Made by a program: the position numbers and the translations under genes. A stretch of DNA of 64,000 bases from DAINPP01 sp036743375 (lineage in GTDB: Bacteria; Thermotogota; Thermotogae; MWEM01), in NCBI GenBank assembly GCA_036743375.1, contig DAINPP010000002.1, positions 76,820-140,819 of the forward strand, in the 5' to 3' direction. How positions within the stretch are numbered: the stretch's first letter is position 1; each line of letters opens with the position of its first letter. Below, one piece after another: positions 9,420-17,420 of the stretch. The notes under the pieces were generated by a model that saw nothing but the letters and a program-made list of their open reading frames with translations, did not search any database and was not told where the DNA came from.

Positions 9420-10211
9420 CTATCTCAATATCTCTTCCATGATCTTATAGAATTCCCGTTTTGCATGCCTTTCACGCCAGGGATTATGCCCGCAGTCCTT
9501 CAGCAGATAGAACTCTGCCTCTTTATTATTTTCCAGTAATGGATTTTTCACCCCGTCAAAGGGATGCGGATCGTAATCTCCATGTATCACGCTTATCGGA
9601 CATTTCACATCTTTTAAAGCTCGAAGAAGTTCTCCGGTAGTCCTTTTTCCGGCTGCCTCAGGCCAGACTTTTTCATAGATCTCTTTACTGACATTTACCT
9701 TTACAGCGGGATTGAGCTCCTCTTCATCGAAAGAGTCCGTCTTGTGAAAGAGTGCACCGGCTTTCCGGAAATAGTCATTCCCTTCTTCTCCTTTTGCTTC
9801 ATTCATCAACCTGAAATATTCCCTCAGTTTATCAAAATCCGCCTCATCAAATCGGCTCTCTCTCGTCCGGTTCATCTGTTGGAGATATTTGTCCTCAAAA
9901 GCACCGGAAGAGATCAGAATAAGCCGGCGGACCCGTTCCGGAAATTCCGCCGCATAAAAGACCACCAGCCAGGCCCCCCATGAATGACCGATCAGATCAA
10001 CGGGACCGGTACATTCTTCCTGAATCGCCCGGAATATCTCATCAACCTGTTCCGCTATCGATTCACCGTTGTGAAGCATCTCAACAATCCCCTTCTCCTC
10101 TGAAGCGAGTCCCTCACACATATCATAAAGATCGCCTGTTGCACCGGGGCCACCGTGCACGGCTATCGAACGAAAGGCTTTTCTACCATGTTTTCTGTAA
10201 ATTTTAATCAC
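9420..10211 (-). CDS. alpha/beta hydrolase, proline iminopeptidase-like
   Basis: The protein is 263 aa. It has the oxyanion motif HGGPG (about 19-23), nucleophile S77 in GHSWG, an acid in HGDYDPHP (D212 or D214) and H242 in CGHNPW, so the triad looks complete. HGGPG is shared with proline iminopeptidases and related esterases, and the substrate cannot be assigned. The start is a GTG that is itself part of the GAGGTG ribosome-site-like sequence. A rare ATT at the fourth codon would fit the spacing better, so the exact start is uncertain. It precedes the MalT-like gene and may process or turn over its inducer (inference). Confidence 0.85.
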   Translation of the reverse strand: MIKIYRKHGRKAFRSIAVHGGPGATGDLYDMCEGLASEEKGIVEMLHNGESIAEQVDEIFRAIQEECTGPVDLIGHSWGAWLVVFYAAEFPERVRRLILISSGAFEDKYLQQMNRTRESRFDEADFDKLREYFRLMNEAKGEEGNDYFRKAGALFHKTDSFDEEELNPAVKVNVSKEIYEKVWPEAAGKRTTGELLRALKDVKCPISVIHGDYDPHPFDGVKNPLLENNKEAEFYLLKDCGHNPWRERHAKREFYKIMEEILR

Positions 10212-10287
10212 CTCTTATTGTCAAACAAGCTATCTATATCATAACATCTGTCTCATTTTCTGACAAAAATATTTTTTTCAAAAGGAC

Positions 10288-10318
10288 TTGACTTTGACGC
10301 GACGTCAAGGAGTAAAAT
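10288..10318 (+). promoter_or_regulatory. MerR-type promoter with 19-base spacer
   Basis: TTGACT (10288-10293) and TAAAAT (10313-10318) are separated by 19 bases instead of 17. This is the overlong spacing that MerR-family activators correct by untwisting DNA. The spacer holds the palindrome listed next. It lies 30 bases before the MerR-type gene, indicating self-regulation. Confidence 0.75.
10294..10308 (+). promoter_or_regulatory. palindromic MerR operator
   Basis: TTGACG-CGA-CGTCAA is a perfect inverted repeat with 6-base arms and a 3-base centre. It lies inside the 19-base promoter spacer, where MerR-family dimers bind. Confidence 0.75.
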
Positions 10319-10347
10319 AAAAATGAGCTCAAAAGGGAAGTGATGAT

Positions 10348-11241
10348 GTGGATGATCTTAAGAAGATTGGGGAAATAGCGAAGCTCTTTGACGTCAGTAC
10401 GAGAACGATAAGATATTACGAAGAAATGGGACTTCTTAAGAGTTATAGAGATCCCGACTCACAATACAGATTCTACGATACGGAGTCATTCGATCGTTTA
10501 AAGCAGATTCTTGTCCTTCGTGAACTCGGTTTATCCCTTAACGAAATAAGGATAATTTTAGAAAACAAAGACGTAACCGAAATCGCGGGGATATTCCACG
10601 ACAATCTTTTTAAGATTCAGGATGAAATCAGAAGAAATCTCATTCTTGAAGATGTGATGAAAAAACTTCTCAACATGATTAATCATGAAAGGAATTTCAC
10701 TGGTGTATTGGATAATCTCGACAGATTGTCTTCAGATGGTCTCGAAAATTTTGAGGAGGAATATCAAATGGAAAAACTGACAAATTCAGATATCAGAATA
10801 GTACGAATTAAACCGACAAAGGTGGCCGCTTACAGAGTGGCAAGCGAATCACCGGAACCCGATTCACAAAAAGTGATTATGGACTGGGCAGAGAAGGAAG
10901 GGCTCATGGCTCTCTCATCGACAAGATTATTCGGGTTTGACACCTCCCATCCAAAGGAGGATTTGCCGGTATACGGTTATGAAACATGGCTCACGGTTCC
11001 AGATGATTGTCAAATCCCGGAACCGTTGGAAGAAAAGTTTCTCAAAGGCGGACTGTACGCCGTGACGAATACAACATATGGAAATTTTGATGTTCACAAG
11101 AGATGGCAAATGCTCTCAGAGTGGTTTAAGGAAAGCGAATTCGAATATGGCGGCGGACAGTGTTTTGAAGAAATTCTGTTGGTTGAAAACCTCGACCCGT
11201 CAAAACTGCAACTGGATCTGTTTATTCACATCAAAGAATAG
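10348..11241 (+). CDS. MerR family regulator with GyrI-like effector-binding domain
   Basis: The protein is 297 aa. The MerR winged helix occupies 1-70 (KKIGEIAKLFDVSTRTIRYYEEMGLL) and a coiled dimerisation helix follows to about 125. The remaining part resembles GyrI-like/SOUL-type effector domains (BmrR, Rob C-terminus), which bind bulky cationic or hydrophobic compounds. The start is GTG with AAAAGGGAAG upstream. The promoter design suggests it activates its own synthesis. The divergent alpha/beta hydrolase is about 137 bases away and could share the control region. A terminator closes the unit. Confidence 0.92.
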   Translation: MDDLKKIGEIAKLFDVSTRTIRYYEEMGLLKSYRDPDSQYRFYDTESFDRLKQILVLRELGLSLNEIRIILENKDVTEIAGIFHDNLFKIQDEIRRNLILEDVMKKLLNMINHERNFTGVLDNLDRLSSDGLENFEEEYQMEKLTNSDIRIVRIKPTKVAAYRVASESPEPDSQKVIMDWAEKEGLMALSSTRLFGFDTSHPKEDLPVYGYETWLTVPDDCQIPEPLEEKFLKGGLYAVTNTTYGNFDVHKRWQMLSEWFKESEFEYGGGQCFEEILLVENLDPSKLQLDLFIHIKE

Positions 11242-11263
11242 CAATGATGCTGATGAAATTGCA

Positions 11264-11293
11264 AGAGCAGCTTTTTTAAAGCTGCTCTTTTTT
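11264..11293 (+). terminator. rho-independent terminator of the MerR gene
   Basis: AGAGCAGCTTT pairs with AAAGCTGCTCT and is followed by TTTTTATTT. Confidence 0.9.
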
Positions 11294-11311
11294 ATTTCTA
11301 CGCCTTTATTC

Positions 11312-11320
11312 TGATATAAT
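11312..11320 (+). promoter_or_regulatory. extended -10 promoter of the gamma-glutamyltransferase gene
   Basis: TGATATAAT is a perfect extended -10 about 60 bases before the ATG. The -35 is poor. Confidence 0.6.
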
Positions 11321-11380
11321 TATACGAAGATTGTGAACACCATTTAACCAAATAACTTCAGACTCTAAAGGGGGTACGAA

Positions 11381-12985
11381 ATGAAATTTAATATCTTTGA
11401 CTATCCATACGAATCGAGAAGAAACTGCTTAATTGCTCAAAGAGGTGTTGTGGCCACATCGAATCCACTCGCGGCACAAGCCGGACTGGAAATCCTCATG
11501 AAAGGCGGAAACGCAGTTGATGCAGCCATTGCTACCGCCATGTGTCTGACAATCGTGGAACCCACTTCAAACGGAATTGGTGGAGATAATTTTGCCATCA
11601 TCTCCAAAGGTGATAAACTGTATGGGTTAAATTCAAGTGGTTATTCCCCACAAAATATCTCCATAGAAAAACTGAAGGAAAAGGGTATTGAAAAAATAGA
11701 CAGATTCGGATGGGAAGCCGTAACGGTACCCGGAGCTCCTATGGGCTGGGCAGCCTGTTCCGAAAAATTTGGCAAACTCTCTCTCGAAGAATGCGCCAAA
11801 CCGGCAATCCGATATGCCAGAACAGGATTCCCACTACAGCCGACCGTCAGTGAAAACTGGAAAAACGCCTTTGACCTCTACACAAAGACACTCGATGGTG
11901 AAAGGTACCGGAACTGGTTTGACACCTTCTCGTTTAACGGCCAAGCCCCTGAAATGGGAAAGATGGTGTATTTAAAAAATCATGCGGATACCCTTGAAAA
12001 GATCGCCGTAACAGATGCCAAGGCCTTTTATAATGGGGAACTGATGGAAAAGATCGTGACGTTTTCCGAAGAAACCGGTGGTTATTTCATTGAAGATGAT
12101 TTCAGAGATTTCAGATGTGAATTCGTTGAACCCGTCGGCATCAATTACAGGGGATATGATATCTGGGAAATTCCGCCAAATGGTCAGGGGATCATTGCCT
12201 CAGAAGCACTTGCCATCCTCGAAGGCTTCGAATGTCATGCGCGGGATCCGCTGTATTTCCACCATCAGATAGAGGCTCTGAAACTTGCCTTTGAAGATGG
12301 TAAAAAATATATCACTCAGTCAGACAAGATGGCATTTGACTATCATAAACTGCTTGAAAAGGCCTACATAGAAGAGAGAAGAACCCTGATCTGTCCGGAT
12401 GCCCTGCTTCCGGCAGCCGGAAATCCGACTCAAAGCGGAACGGTCTATCTCGCCACCGCCGATCAGGATGGCATGATGGTTTCTTTCATTCAGAGCAATT
12501 ACATGGGATTCGGCTCAGGACTCGTCGTTCCGGGAACCGGTATTGCCCTGCAGAACAGGGGACATAGTTTTTCACTCGACAGACATGCTGCAAATGCCCT
12601 TGAAGGGCATAAGAGACCGTATCACACCATCATTCCAGGGTTTATCACAAAAGATGGAAAATCCATCGGCCCGTTTGGTGTTATGGGAGGATTTATGCAA
12701 CCTCAGGGTCATCTCCAGGTCATCTCAAACATGGTGGACTTCCAGCTCAATCCACAGTCGGCACTCGATGCCCCGCGCTGGCAATGGACGGGTGAAAGGA
12801 ATATCCTCATCGAAAAGGATTTCACTTCCTCTATCGCGCATGAACTCGCAAGAAAAGGCCATAAGATAAGTGTCTCACTGAATTCAAACCTTTTCGGACG
12901 TGGTCAGATCATCCTGAAGAATCCTGAAGGGATATATATCGCCGGAACGGAAAAGAGAACCGACGGACACATTGCACTCTGGTAG
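11381..12985 (+). CDS. cytoplasmic gamma-glutamyltransferase-like protein (YwrD type)
   Basis: The protein is 534 aa, full length for a GGT precursor. An N-terminal block GGNAVDAAIATAMCLTIVEPTSNGIGGDNFAII is recognisable (given in outline). The autocatalytic cleavage site lies at about T354 (QSGTVYLATAD), which would split large and small subunits. The small-subunit substrate blocks (FIQSNYMGFGSG, GIALQNRG) follow. No signal peptide precedes it, unlike periplasmic GGT, so it resembles the intracellular YwrD-like group. The likely role is transfer or hydrolysis of gamma-glutamyl groups (glutathione or other gamma-glutamyl compounds). AAAGGGGGT is a strong ribosome site. The GNAT gene follows 78 bases later. 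Confidence 0.92.
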   Translation: MKFNIFDYPYESRRNCLIAQRGVVATSNPLAAQAGLEILMKGGNAVDAAIATAMCLTIVEPTSNGIGGDNFAIISKGDKLYGLNSSGYSPQNISIEKLKEKGIEKIDRFGWEAVTVPGAPMGWAACSEKFGKLSLEECAKPAIRYARTGFPLQPTVSENWKNAFDLYTKTLDGERYRNWFDTFSFNGQAPEMGKMVYLKNHADTLEKIAVTDAKAFYNGELMEKIVTFSEETGGYFIEDDFRDFRCEFVEPVGINYRGYDIWEIPPNGQGIIASEALAILEGFECHARDPLYFHHQIEALKLAFEDGKKYITQSDKMAFDYHKLLEKAYIEERRTLICPDALLPAAGNPTQSGTVYLATADQDGMMVSFIQSNYMGFGSGLVVPGTGIALQNRGHSFSLDRHAANALEGHKRPYHTIIPGFITKDGKSIGPFGVMGGFMQPQGHLQVISNMVDFQLNPQSALDAPRWQWTGERNILIEKDFTSSIAHELARKGHKISVSLNSNLFGRGQIILKNPEGIYIAGTEKRTDGHIALW

Positions 12986-13063
12986 AAGATGAATTCCCGT
13001 TTCGGATTGTTCATCTCGTTACCGTTATGATTTACCGTTTAAAAATAAAAAGAGGGACATCAT

Positions 13064-13579
13064 ATGACGATATCGACTGAAAGACTGATTCTCGAATCTA
13101 TGGAACTGCACCAGCTTGAACTGTATAGACAGAATTACCCCCTGTTTTGTGAATCTTTCGGTTTGATGCCGAAAGAGAAAACCGTGGAAGAATTTATGAA
13201 AAATATCTTTGGGATCAAAATAAACAACATAAAAAATGACCCAGAAAACCTTCTGTTTTACACCTATTTTCTCATTTGGGAAAAAGAAAGTGGCAAAGAA
13301 GCCGGTCTGGTCGGTTTCAAAGGAAAAAAAGACTGTCATGATGTGTCGGAGATCGGCTACGGAATAGATCCGGAGTTCAGAAAAAGAGGCTACATGTCGG
13401 AAGCGTTGAAGGGGATCTGTGAGACATTTATACATAACGGACTGCTCTCAGGTATCAAGGCCGAAGTCCTGAAAGAAAACTCGGCATCTGTCAAAGTCCT
13501 TGAAAACACGGGATTTCAAAGAAAAGAAGAAACGGAAGATTGTTTTTATTATTTTCTCTTTGAAAAAGACCTTCCCTGA
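13064..13579 (+). CDS. GNAT family N-acetyltransferase, RimJ/RimL-like
   Basis: The protein is 171 aa. The N-terminus reads ISTERLILESMELHQLELY, and the acetyl-CoA motif A is EIGYGIDPEFRKRGYMSEALKG. Motif B (VLKENSASVKVLENTGFQRKEE in outline) places it in the RimJ/RimL-type subgroup, which acetylates N-terminal amines of ribosomal proteins, antibiotics or small molecules. The substrate is not predictable. It probably shares a transcript with the upstream gamma-glutamyltransferase. Confidence 0.88.
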   Translation: MTISTERLILESMELHQLELYRQNYPLFCESFGLMPKEKTVEEFMKNIFGIKINNIKNDPENLLFYTYFLIWEKESGKEAGLVGFKGKKDCHDVSEIGYGIDPEFRKRGYMSEALKGICETFIHNGLLSGIKAEVLKENSASVKVLENTGFQRKEETEDCFYYFLFEKDLP

Positions 13580-13602
13580 TCAAGCTCCGTTATTTATTCC
13601 CT

Positions 13603-13635
13603 GCCATCATGCTATAATAAATAAAGTATGATGGC
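13603..13635 (+). promoter_or_regulatory. xylulokinase promoter (extended -10) enclosed by an inverted repeat
   Basis: TGCTATAAT at 13610-13618 is an extended -10. It lies between GCCATCAT (13603-13610) and ATGATGGC (13628-13635), an exact 8-base inverted repeat. The element is then followed by TATATTTTTTT. It can be read as an operator covering the -10 and start site, or as the hairpin terminator of the GNAT gene; it may serve as both. Confidence 0.5.
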
Positions 13636-13697
13636 TATATTTTTTTAAACATCAATTTATTGATTGATAAAATAAACAAATAACTGGAGGGGATCAC

Positions 13698-15161
13698 ATG
13701 TTTCTCGGTATCGATGTTGGCACTACGGGGATAAAGGGGCTTGTCGTAGACAGAAACGGCAATGTGTTAAACGGCTATACACATCCGCTTGAATTAAGTA
13801 TTCCATATGCGGGATGGGCTGAACAAAATCCTGAGGACTGGTTTGACGGAGTCATCGCCATACTTAAACGGGTAGCGGAAGATTACCGAATAGACGGGAT
13901 AGGCTTCTCTGGACAGATGCATAGTCTGGTCTGTCTCGATAAAGAGGGGAAGATTCTCAGAAATGCCATACTCTGGTGCGATCAGAGGACGACCGTTCAA
14001 TGCAGAGAGGCCACAGAAAAAATGGGTGGTGAAGAAGCCGTCATCGAAGCCATATCCAATCCGATACTCGAAGGGTTCACCCTCGGAAAGATTCTCTGGA
14101 TCAAGGAAAATGAACCGGAAATTTATAGAGAGATAGACAAAATCATGTTGCCGAAAGACTATATCTGTATGAAACTCGGTGGCAGTTTCGGTATAGATTA
14201 TTCAGACGCTTCGGGTACTGCACTGTTTGATGTTTCTGAGGGATTATGGAATCTAAATATCATAGAAACACTCGAAATTGACGAAAAGATCCTGCCACCT
14301 GTCTTTGATTCTCATGCAAAGCGAGGACTACTCAAAGAGGAATTGACCCGGCAGTTCGGATGGAAAGAGACCTATCTCGTTTCGGGCGGCGCCGATAACG
14401 CGGTCGCAGCTTATGGAATAGGCATCGCCAAACCGGGCGATACGATGGTCAGCATAGGGACATCGGGGACCGTTCTGACTGCAACGGAGGAGACAGAACC
14501 CGATTTCGTCGGAGGGGTTCATCTCTTCAGACATGTCATTCCGAGTCAGCGGTATTACATGGGAGTCATGCTCTCTGCCGCACATTCGCTGAACTGGGCA
14601 ATAAAAAATTTTGGAATTACAGATGATTTCACAATTCTCGAAGGACAGATAAAAACGGTTAACCCGGGATCAGACGGACTTCTCTTCCTCCCCTATCTGA
14701 ACGGCGAAAGAACGCCACACAGAGATCCCGACGCAAGAGCTGTCCTGTTCGGTATCTCGTCCAAAACGACACGGGCTGAAATCGCAAGAGCCGTTATCGA
14801 AGGGGTTACTTTCGGTCTCAGAGACTCATTTGAACTCATTAAGACAAAAACAAAGATCACAAACATAAGAATTGTCGGTGGTGGCGCCAAAAACAGAACC
14901 TGGTGCACCATACTCGCCGACAATTTCAAACTGCCGGTCAGTATCCCCGAAAACGATGAAGGCGGCGCTTACGGTGCGGCCATGCTTGCCGCAAAAGCCG
15001 ATGGCATCAGCGATGAAGAAATCGCCTCATGGATAAGCCTAAAAGAAACCATCGAACCAAATCCGGAAAATTATGCACGATACGATGTCATCTATGAGCA
15101 GTTTAAAGGATTGTATCGGGATTTGAAAGAAAGGTTTAAAACTGTCAGCCAATTACCATAA
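13698..15161 (+). CDS. xylB: xylulokinase
   Basis: The protein is 487 aa of the FGGY carbohydrate kinase family: ATP + D-xylulose to D-xylulose 5-phosphate, feeding the pentose phosphate pathway. The phosphate-1 loop is GIDVGTTGIKGLVVD. The substrate-side block GQMHSLVCLD and LWCDQRT are typical of XylB, and the catalytic Asp is in SGGADNAVAAYG. A C-terminal ATP-binding block is seen at IRIVGGGAKNRTWCTILAD. CTGGAGGGG precedes the ATG. No xylose isomerase or xylose transporter is in the window, so the kinase is separated from its pathway partners. A related ketose kinase cannot be fully excluded. Confidence 0.9.
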   Translation: MFLGIDVGTTGIKGLVVDRNGNVLNGYTHPLELSIPYAGWAEQNPEDWFDGVIAILKRVAEDYRIDGIGFSGQMHSLVCLDKEGKILRNAILWCDQRTTVQCREATEKMGGEEAVIEAISNPILEGFTLGKILWIKENEPEIYREIDKIMLPKDYICMKLGGSFGIDYSDASGTALFDVSEGLWNLNIIETLEIDEKILPPVFDSHAKRGLLKEELTRQFGWKETYLVSGGADNAVAAYGIGIAKPGDTMVSIGTSGTVLTATEETEPDFVGGVHLFRHVIPSQRYYMGVMLSAAHSLNWAIKNFGITDDFTILEGQIKTVNPGSDGLLFLPYLNGERTPHRDPDARAVLFGISSKTTRAEIARAVIEGVTFGLRDSFELIKTKTKITNIRIVGGGAKNRTWCTILADNFKLPVSIPENDEGGAYGAAMLAAKADGISDEEIASWISLKETIEPNPENYARYDVIYEQFKGLYRDLKERFKTVSQLP

Positions 15162-15278
15162 GTCAAGAGACTATAACAAACGGAATAAAAAATAATCGTC
15201 ATCACTTATCATCAATTGATAAATCAAAATTATTTCTTCATGTGAATAAATGAGATATCTTTGTCTAAATTCGTTTAA

Positions 15279-15308
15279 TTGACAATATTCATGTATTTTC
15301 ACTATATG
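15279..15308 (+). promoter_or_regulatory. promoter of the branched-chain-type ABC operon
   Basis: TTGACA (15279-15284), an 18-base spacer and TATATG (15303-15308). It leaves a leader of about 270 bases before the first gene. Confidence 0.5.
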
Positions 15309-15423
15309 ATAGATTTGAAAATACAAAAAGATAGGTATATGATAATAATGTGATGGGTTATTCAGATTTTTTAAGGGATCTTTTTCCTTACTTTGAATAC
15401 CACTTTGTGAAATAAAGTGCATT

Positions 15424-15518
15424 GAGCTCACATATTATTGAACCGAATGGATAAAACAGATCAATTCAAACTGATTGTCTCATATGAAACTATTTGAAGA
15501 TATGCCTGCCGTGAGCTA
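15424..15518 (+). ncRNA. candidate structured leader RNA (cis-regulatory), unassigned
   Basis: A long-range stem AGCTCAC (15425-15431) / GTGAGCT (15511-15517) closes a junction containing smaller stems such as CAAT/ATTG and CATAT/ATATG. Just upstream are a hairpin CACTTT/AAAGTG and an arm GGTTATTCA/TGAATACC. Just downstream, TTCATC pairs with GATGAA before the ribosome site. It matches no riboswitch or T-box consensus that I know. It may control the downstream amino-acid-type transporter, but this is only a structural reading by eye. Confidence 0.3.
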
Positions 15519-15588
15519 TTTCATCGGTATATCTTGATGGGCAAAAAACTGATGAACACAATAATATATTTTGATGGGAGTGATTCTT

Positions 15589-16446
15589 TTGTTACAAAGC
15601 TTGTTGATCAATGGAACGATTAACAGTTCTATTTACGCATTGATAGCACTTGGATTTTCGCTGACATTCGGGGTTGCCGGAATTGTCAACCTTTATCATG
15701 GGGCCTATTACATGGTGGCTGCCTATCTGACCTATGTCCTGTCAAGCGCAGGCGTTCCTTTATGGTTGTCAGCTGTTTTTGCACTTTTACTGGTAATGGG
15801 CCTGGGTGGTGTCATGATGAAATACCCGTTGCTCTATCTGAAGAAAAAAGGGGAAAGTATTTACCTTCTGATCTTCACGTTGGGAGGTGCTTATTTTACG
15901 CAGTACCTGTTAAAGATGATTTTCGGAGCAAGGTTTTACAGCATTCCGCCATTTATGGATAACAGTGTCAGCATTGGTAGCGAGATTGTTCCCGGATCAA
16001 GGGTTTTTGCCTTTATTGTATCGGTTATAACGATCGTCGTCGTCATGCTTTTCATCGGTAAAACTTCTATCGGTAAAAAGATCACGGCAACCTCTCAGGA
16101 TGTGTATGCGGCTGAACTGGTTGGAATCAACACCAATTTAATCTTTGTTGTGACTGCAGCTATTTCAGCATTACTCGCCGGAATTGCAGGGGTTGTTATT
16201 TCACCCTATCTTTCAATTTCACCTACCATGTGGTTATCCACACTGATCAAGGCTTTTGCAATCGTTATCTTCGGTGGGTTGGGAAGCCTCGGCGGGAGTA
16301 TTATTGCCGCTTTTATCATGGGATATCTGGAAACCTTTATCTCTCTGACCTGGACCAGCAGTATGACCGAAGTCGCATTCCTGGTTGTTGTATTCATCTT
16401 CCTTATCTTTAAACCGAGTGGTTTAATGGGTAAGAAAACTTTATAA
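15589..16446 (+). CDS. livH: branched-chain amino-acid-type ABC transporter permease (LivH-like)
   Basis: The protein is 285 aa from TTG at 15589, chosen because GGGAGTGA sits six bases upstream. An upstream in-frame TTG at 15571 lacks this. It has about eight membrane helices and the family start SLLINGTINSSIYALIALGFSLTFGVAGIVNL (outline). A conserved cytoplasmic loop, GINTNLIF...AGIAGVV, contacts the ATPase. With LivM it forms the channel of a high-affinity uptake system for branched-chain amino acids or related solutes (urea and aromatic compounds use the same family). It is the first gene of a five-gene operon. Confidence 0.92.
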   Translation: MLQSLLINGTINSSIYALIALGFSLTFGVAGIVNLYHGAYYMVAAYLTYVLSSAGVPLWLSAVFALLLVMGLGGVMMKYPLLYLKKKGESIYLLIFTLGGAYFTQYLLKMIFGARFYSIPPFMDNSVSIGSEIVPGSRVFAFIVSVITIVVVMLFIGKTSIGKKITATSQDVYAAELVGINTNLIFVVTAAISALLAGIAGVVISPYLSISPTMWLSTLIKAFAIVIFGGLGSLGGSIIAAFIMGYLETFISLTWTSSMTEVAFLVVVFIFLIFKPSGLMGKKTL

Positions 16447-16460
16447 GGGAGGGGAAGAAG

Positions 16461-17420
16461 ATGAAGAAGATGTCAATTCCAACCCTGTTAGTTTTATTGG
16501 GAACACTAATGTTATTCCTCTTTCCCGTACTCTCGGATGATCTTTATCTGATAACCGTCTTTGCCATCGCCTTGTTATATGCCGTTTATGCGGCAAGCTG
16601 GGATTTGCTCTCGGGATTTACCGGAAAGGAGAATTTTGGTCATGCGGCCTTTATTGCGATAGGTGCCTATATGCTGGGATTCATTTCACAACATTTTGCG
16701 ATCCAGCCTTATTTATCCATCCCGATTGCAGCGGTCTTATCCTTCATTTTCGGTATTTTAATCGGTCTGCCGACACTGAGATTAAAGGGGCCATATTTTG
16801 CCCTGGCAACACTCGCTGTCGCAACCATCATGGAGAGATTAACATATTCTCTCTCTGATATCACCGGTGGTGAAGATGGTCTGTACGGAATCGAATTCCT
16901 GACCGGCGATGAGACCTCATCGTTCTATTTTGTTCTTATTTTTGCAGTTGTTGCCATATACATTCTCTATCGTATAGGAAAATCCAATTTTGGCCTGACG
17001 TTAAAGGCCATAAAATCGGATGATGATGCGGCAAAGGCCCTGGGAATATACACCGATCGGTTCAAGGTACTGGCTTTTGGAATCAGTGCCATGTTTGCAG
17101 GAATCGCCGGAACCATTTCAGGACATTATTACAGCTATGTCGGGCCGGATATCGTTTTTCCACTCTCACTCAACATCATCATCATGTGTGTGGTTGGTGG
17201 ACTTGGAGGCATCATCCCGGCTGCCCTCGGCGGGTTTGCCCTTTCCTATCTCTCGGAAATGCTCAGGGATTTTGGCGAATGGAATCAGTTGATCTACAGC
17301 GGAATCCTCATGCTGACGGTCATATTCCTGCCCCGCGGTGTCTTTAATATTATAGGTGATCTGTTCAAGCGTTCCAAAGACTCCCCGGTAGAAATGATCA
17401 GCAAAGAGGTGGAAAAATGA
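16461..17420 (+). CDS. livM: branched-chain amino-acid-type ABC transporter permease (LivM-like)
   Basis: The protein is 319 aa with about nine to ten membrane helices. The LivM hallmark SGFTGKENFGHAAFIAIGAY and the ATPase-contact loop KSDDDAAKALGIYTDRFKV are visible, followed by FGISAMFAGIAGTI. It lies 14 bases after LivH and overlaps the LivG start by four bases (ATGA), so translation is coupled. A GGGAGGGGAAG ribosome site precedes the ATG. Confidence 0.93.
   Translation: MKKMSIPTLLVLLGTLMLFLFPVLSDDLYLITVFAIALLYAVYAASWDLLSGFTGKENFGHAAFIAIGAYMLGFISQHFAIQPYLSIPIAAVLSFIFGILIGLPTLRLKGPYFALATLAVATIMERLTYSLSDITGGEDGLYGIEFLTGDETSSFYFVLIFAVVAIYILYRIGKSNFGLTLKAIKSDDDAAKALGIYTDRFKVLAFGISAMFAGIAGTISGHYYSYVGPDIVFPLSLNIIIMCVVGGLGGIIPAALGGFALSYLSEMLRDFGEWNQLIYSGILMLTVIFLPRGVFNIIGDLFKRSKDSPVEMISKEVEK

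Larger units (their letters stand above)
15162..15588 (+). other. 427-base intergenic region: long 5' leader of the liv-type operon
   Basis: This region holds a small palindrome (TTATCA-TCAAT-TGATAA, 15206-15222), a promoter (15279-15308) and a leader of about 270 bases that folds into several hairpins. No open frame with a ribosome site is apparent before 15589. Confidence 0.5.

Noticed and set aside
15303..15590. T-box leader
   Set aside because: No T-box consensus (the GGGTGGNACCGCG-type anchor) is present, and no terminator/antiterminator pair precedes the first gene.
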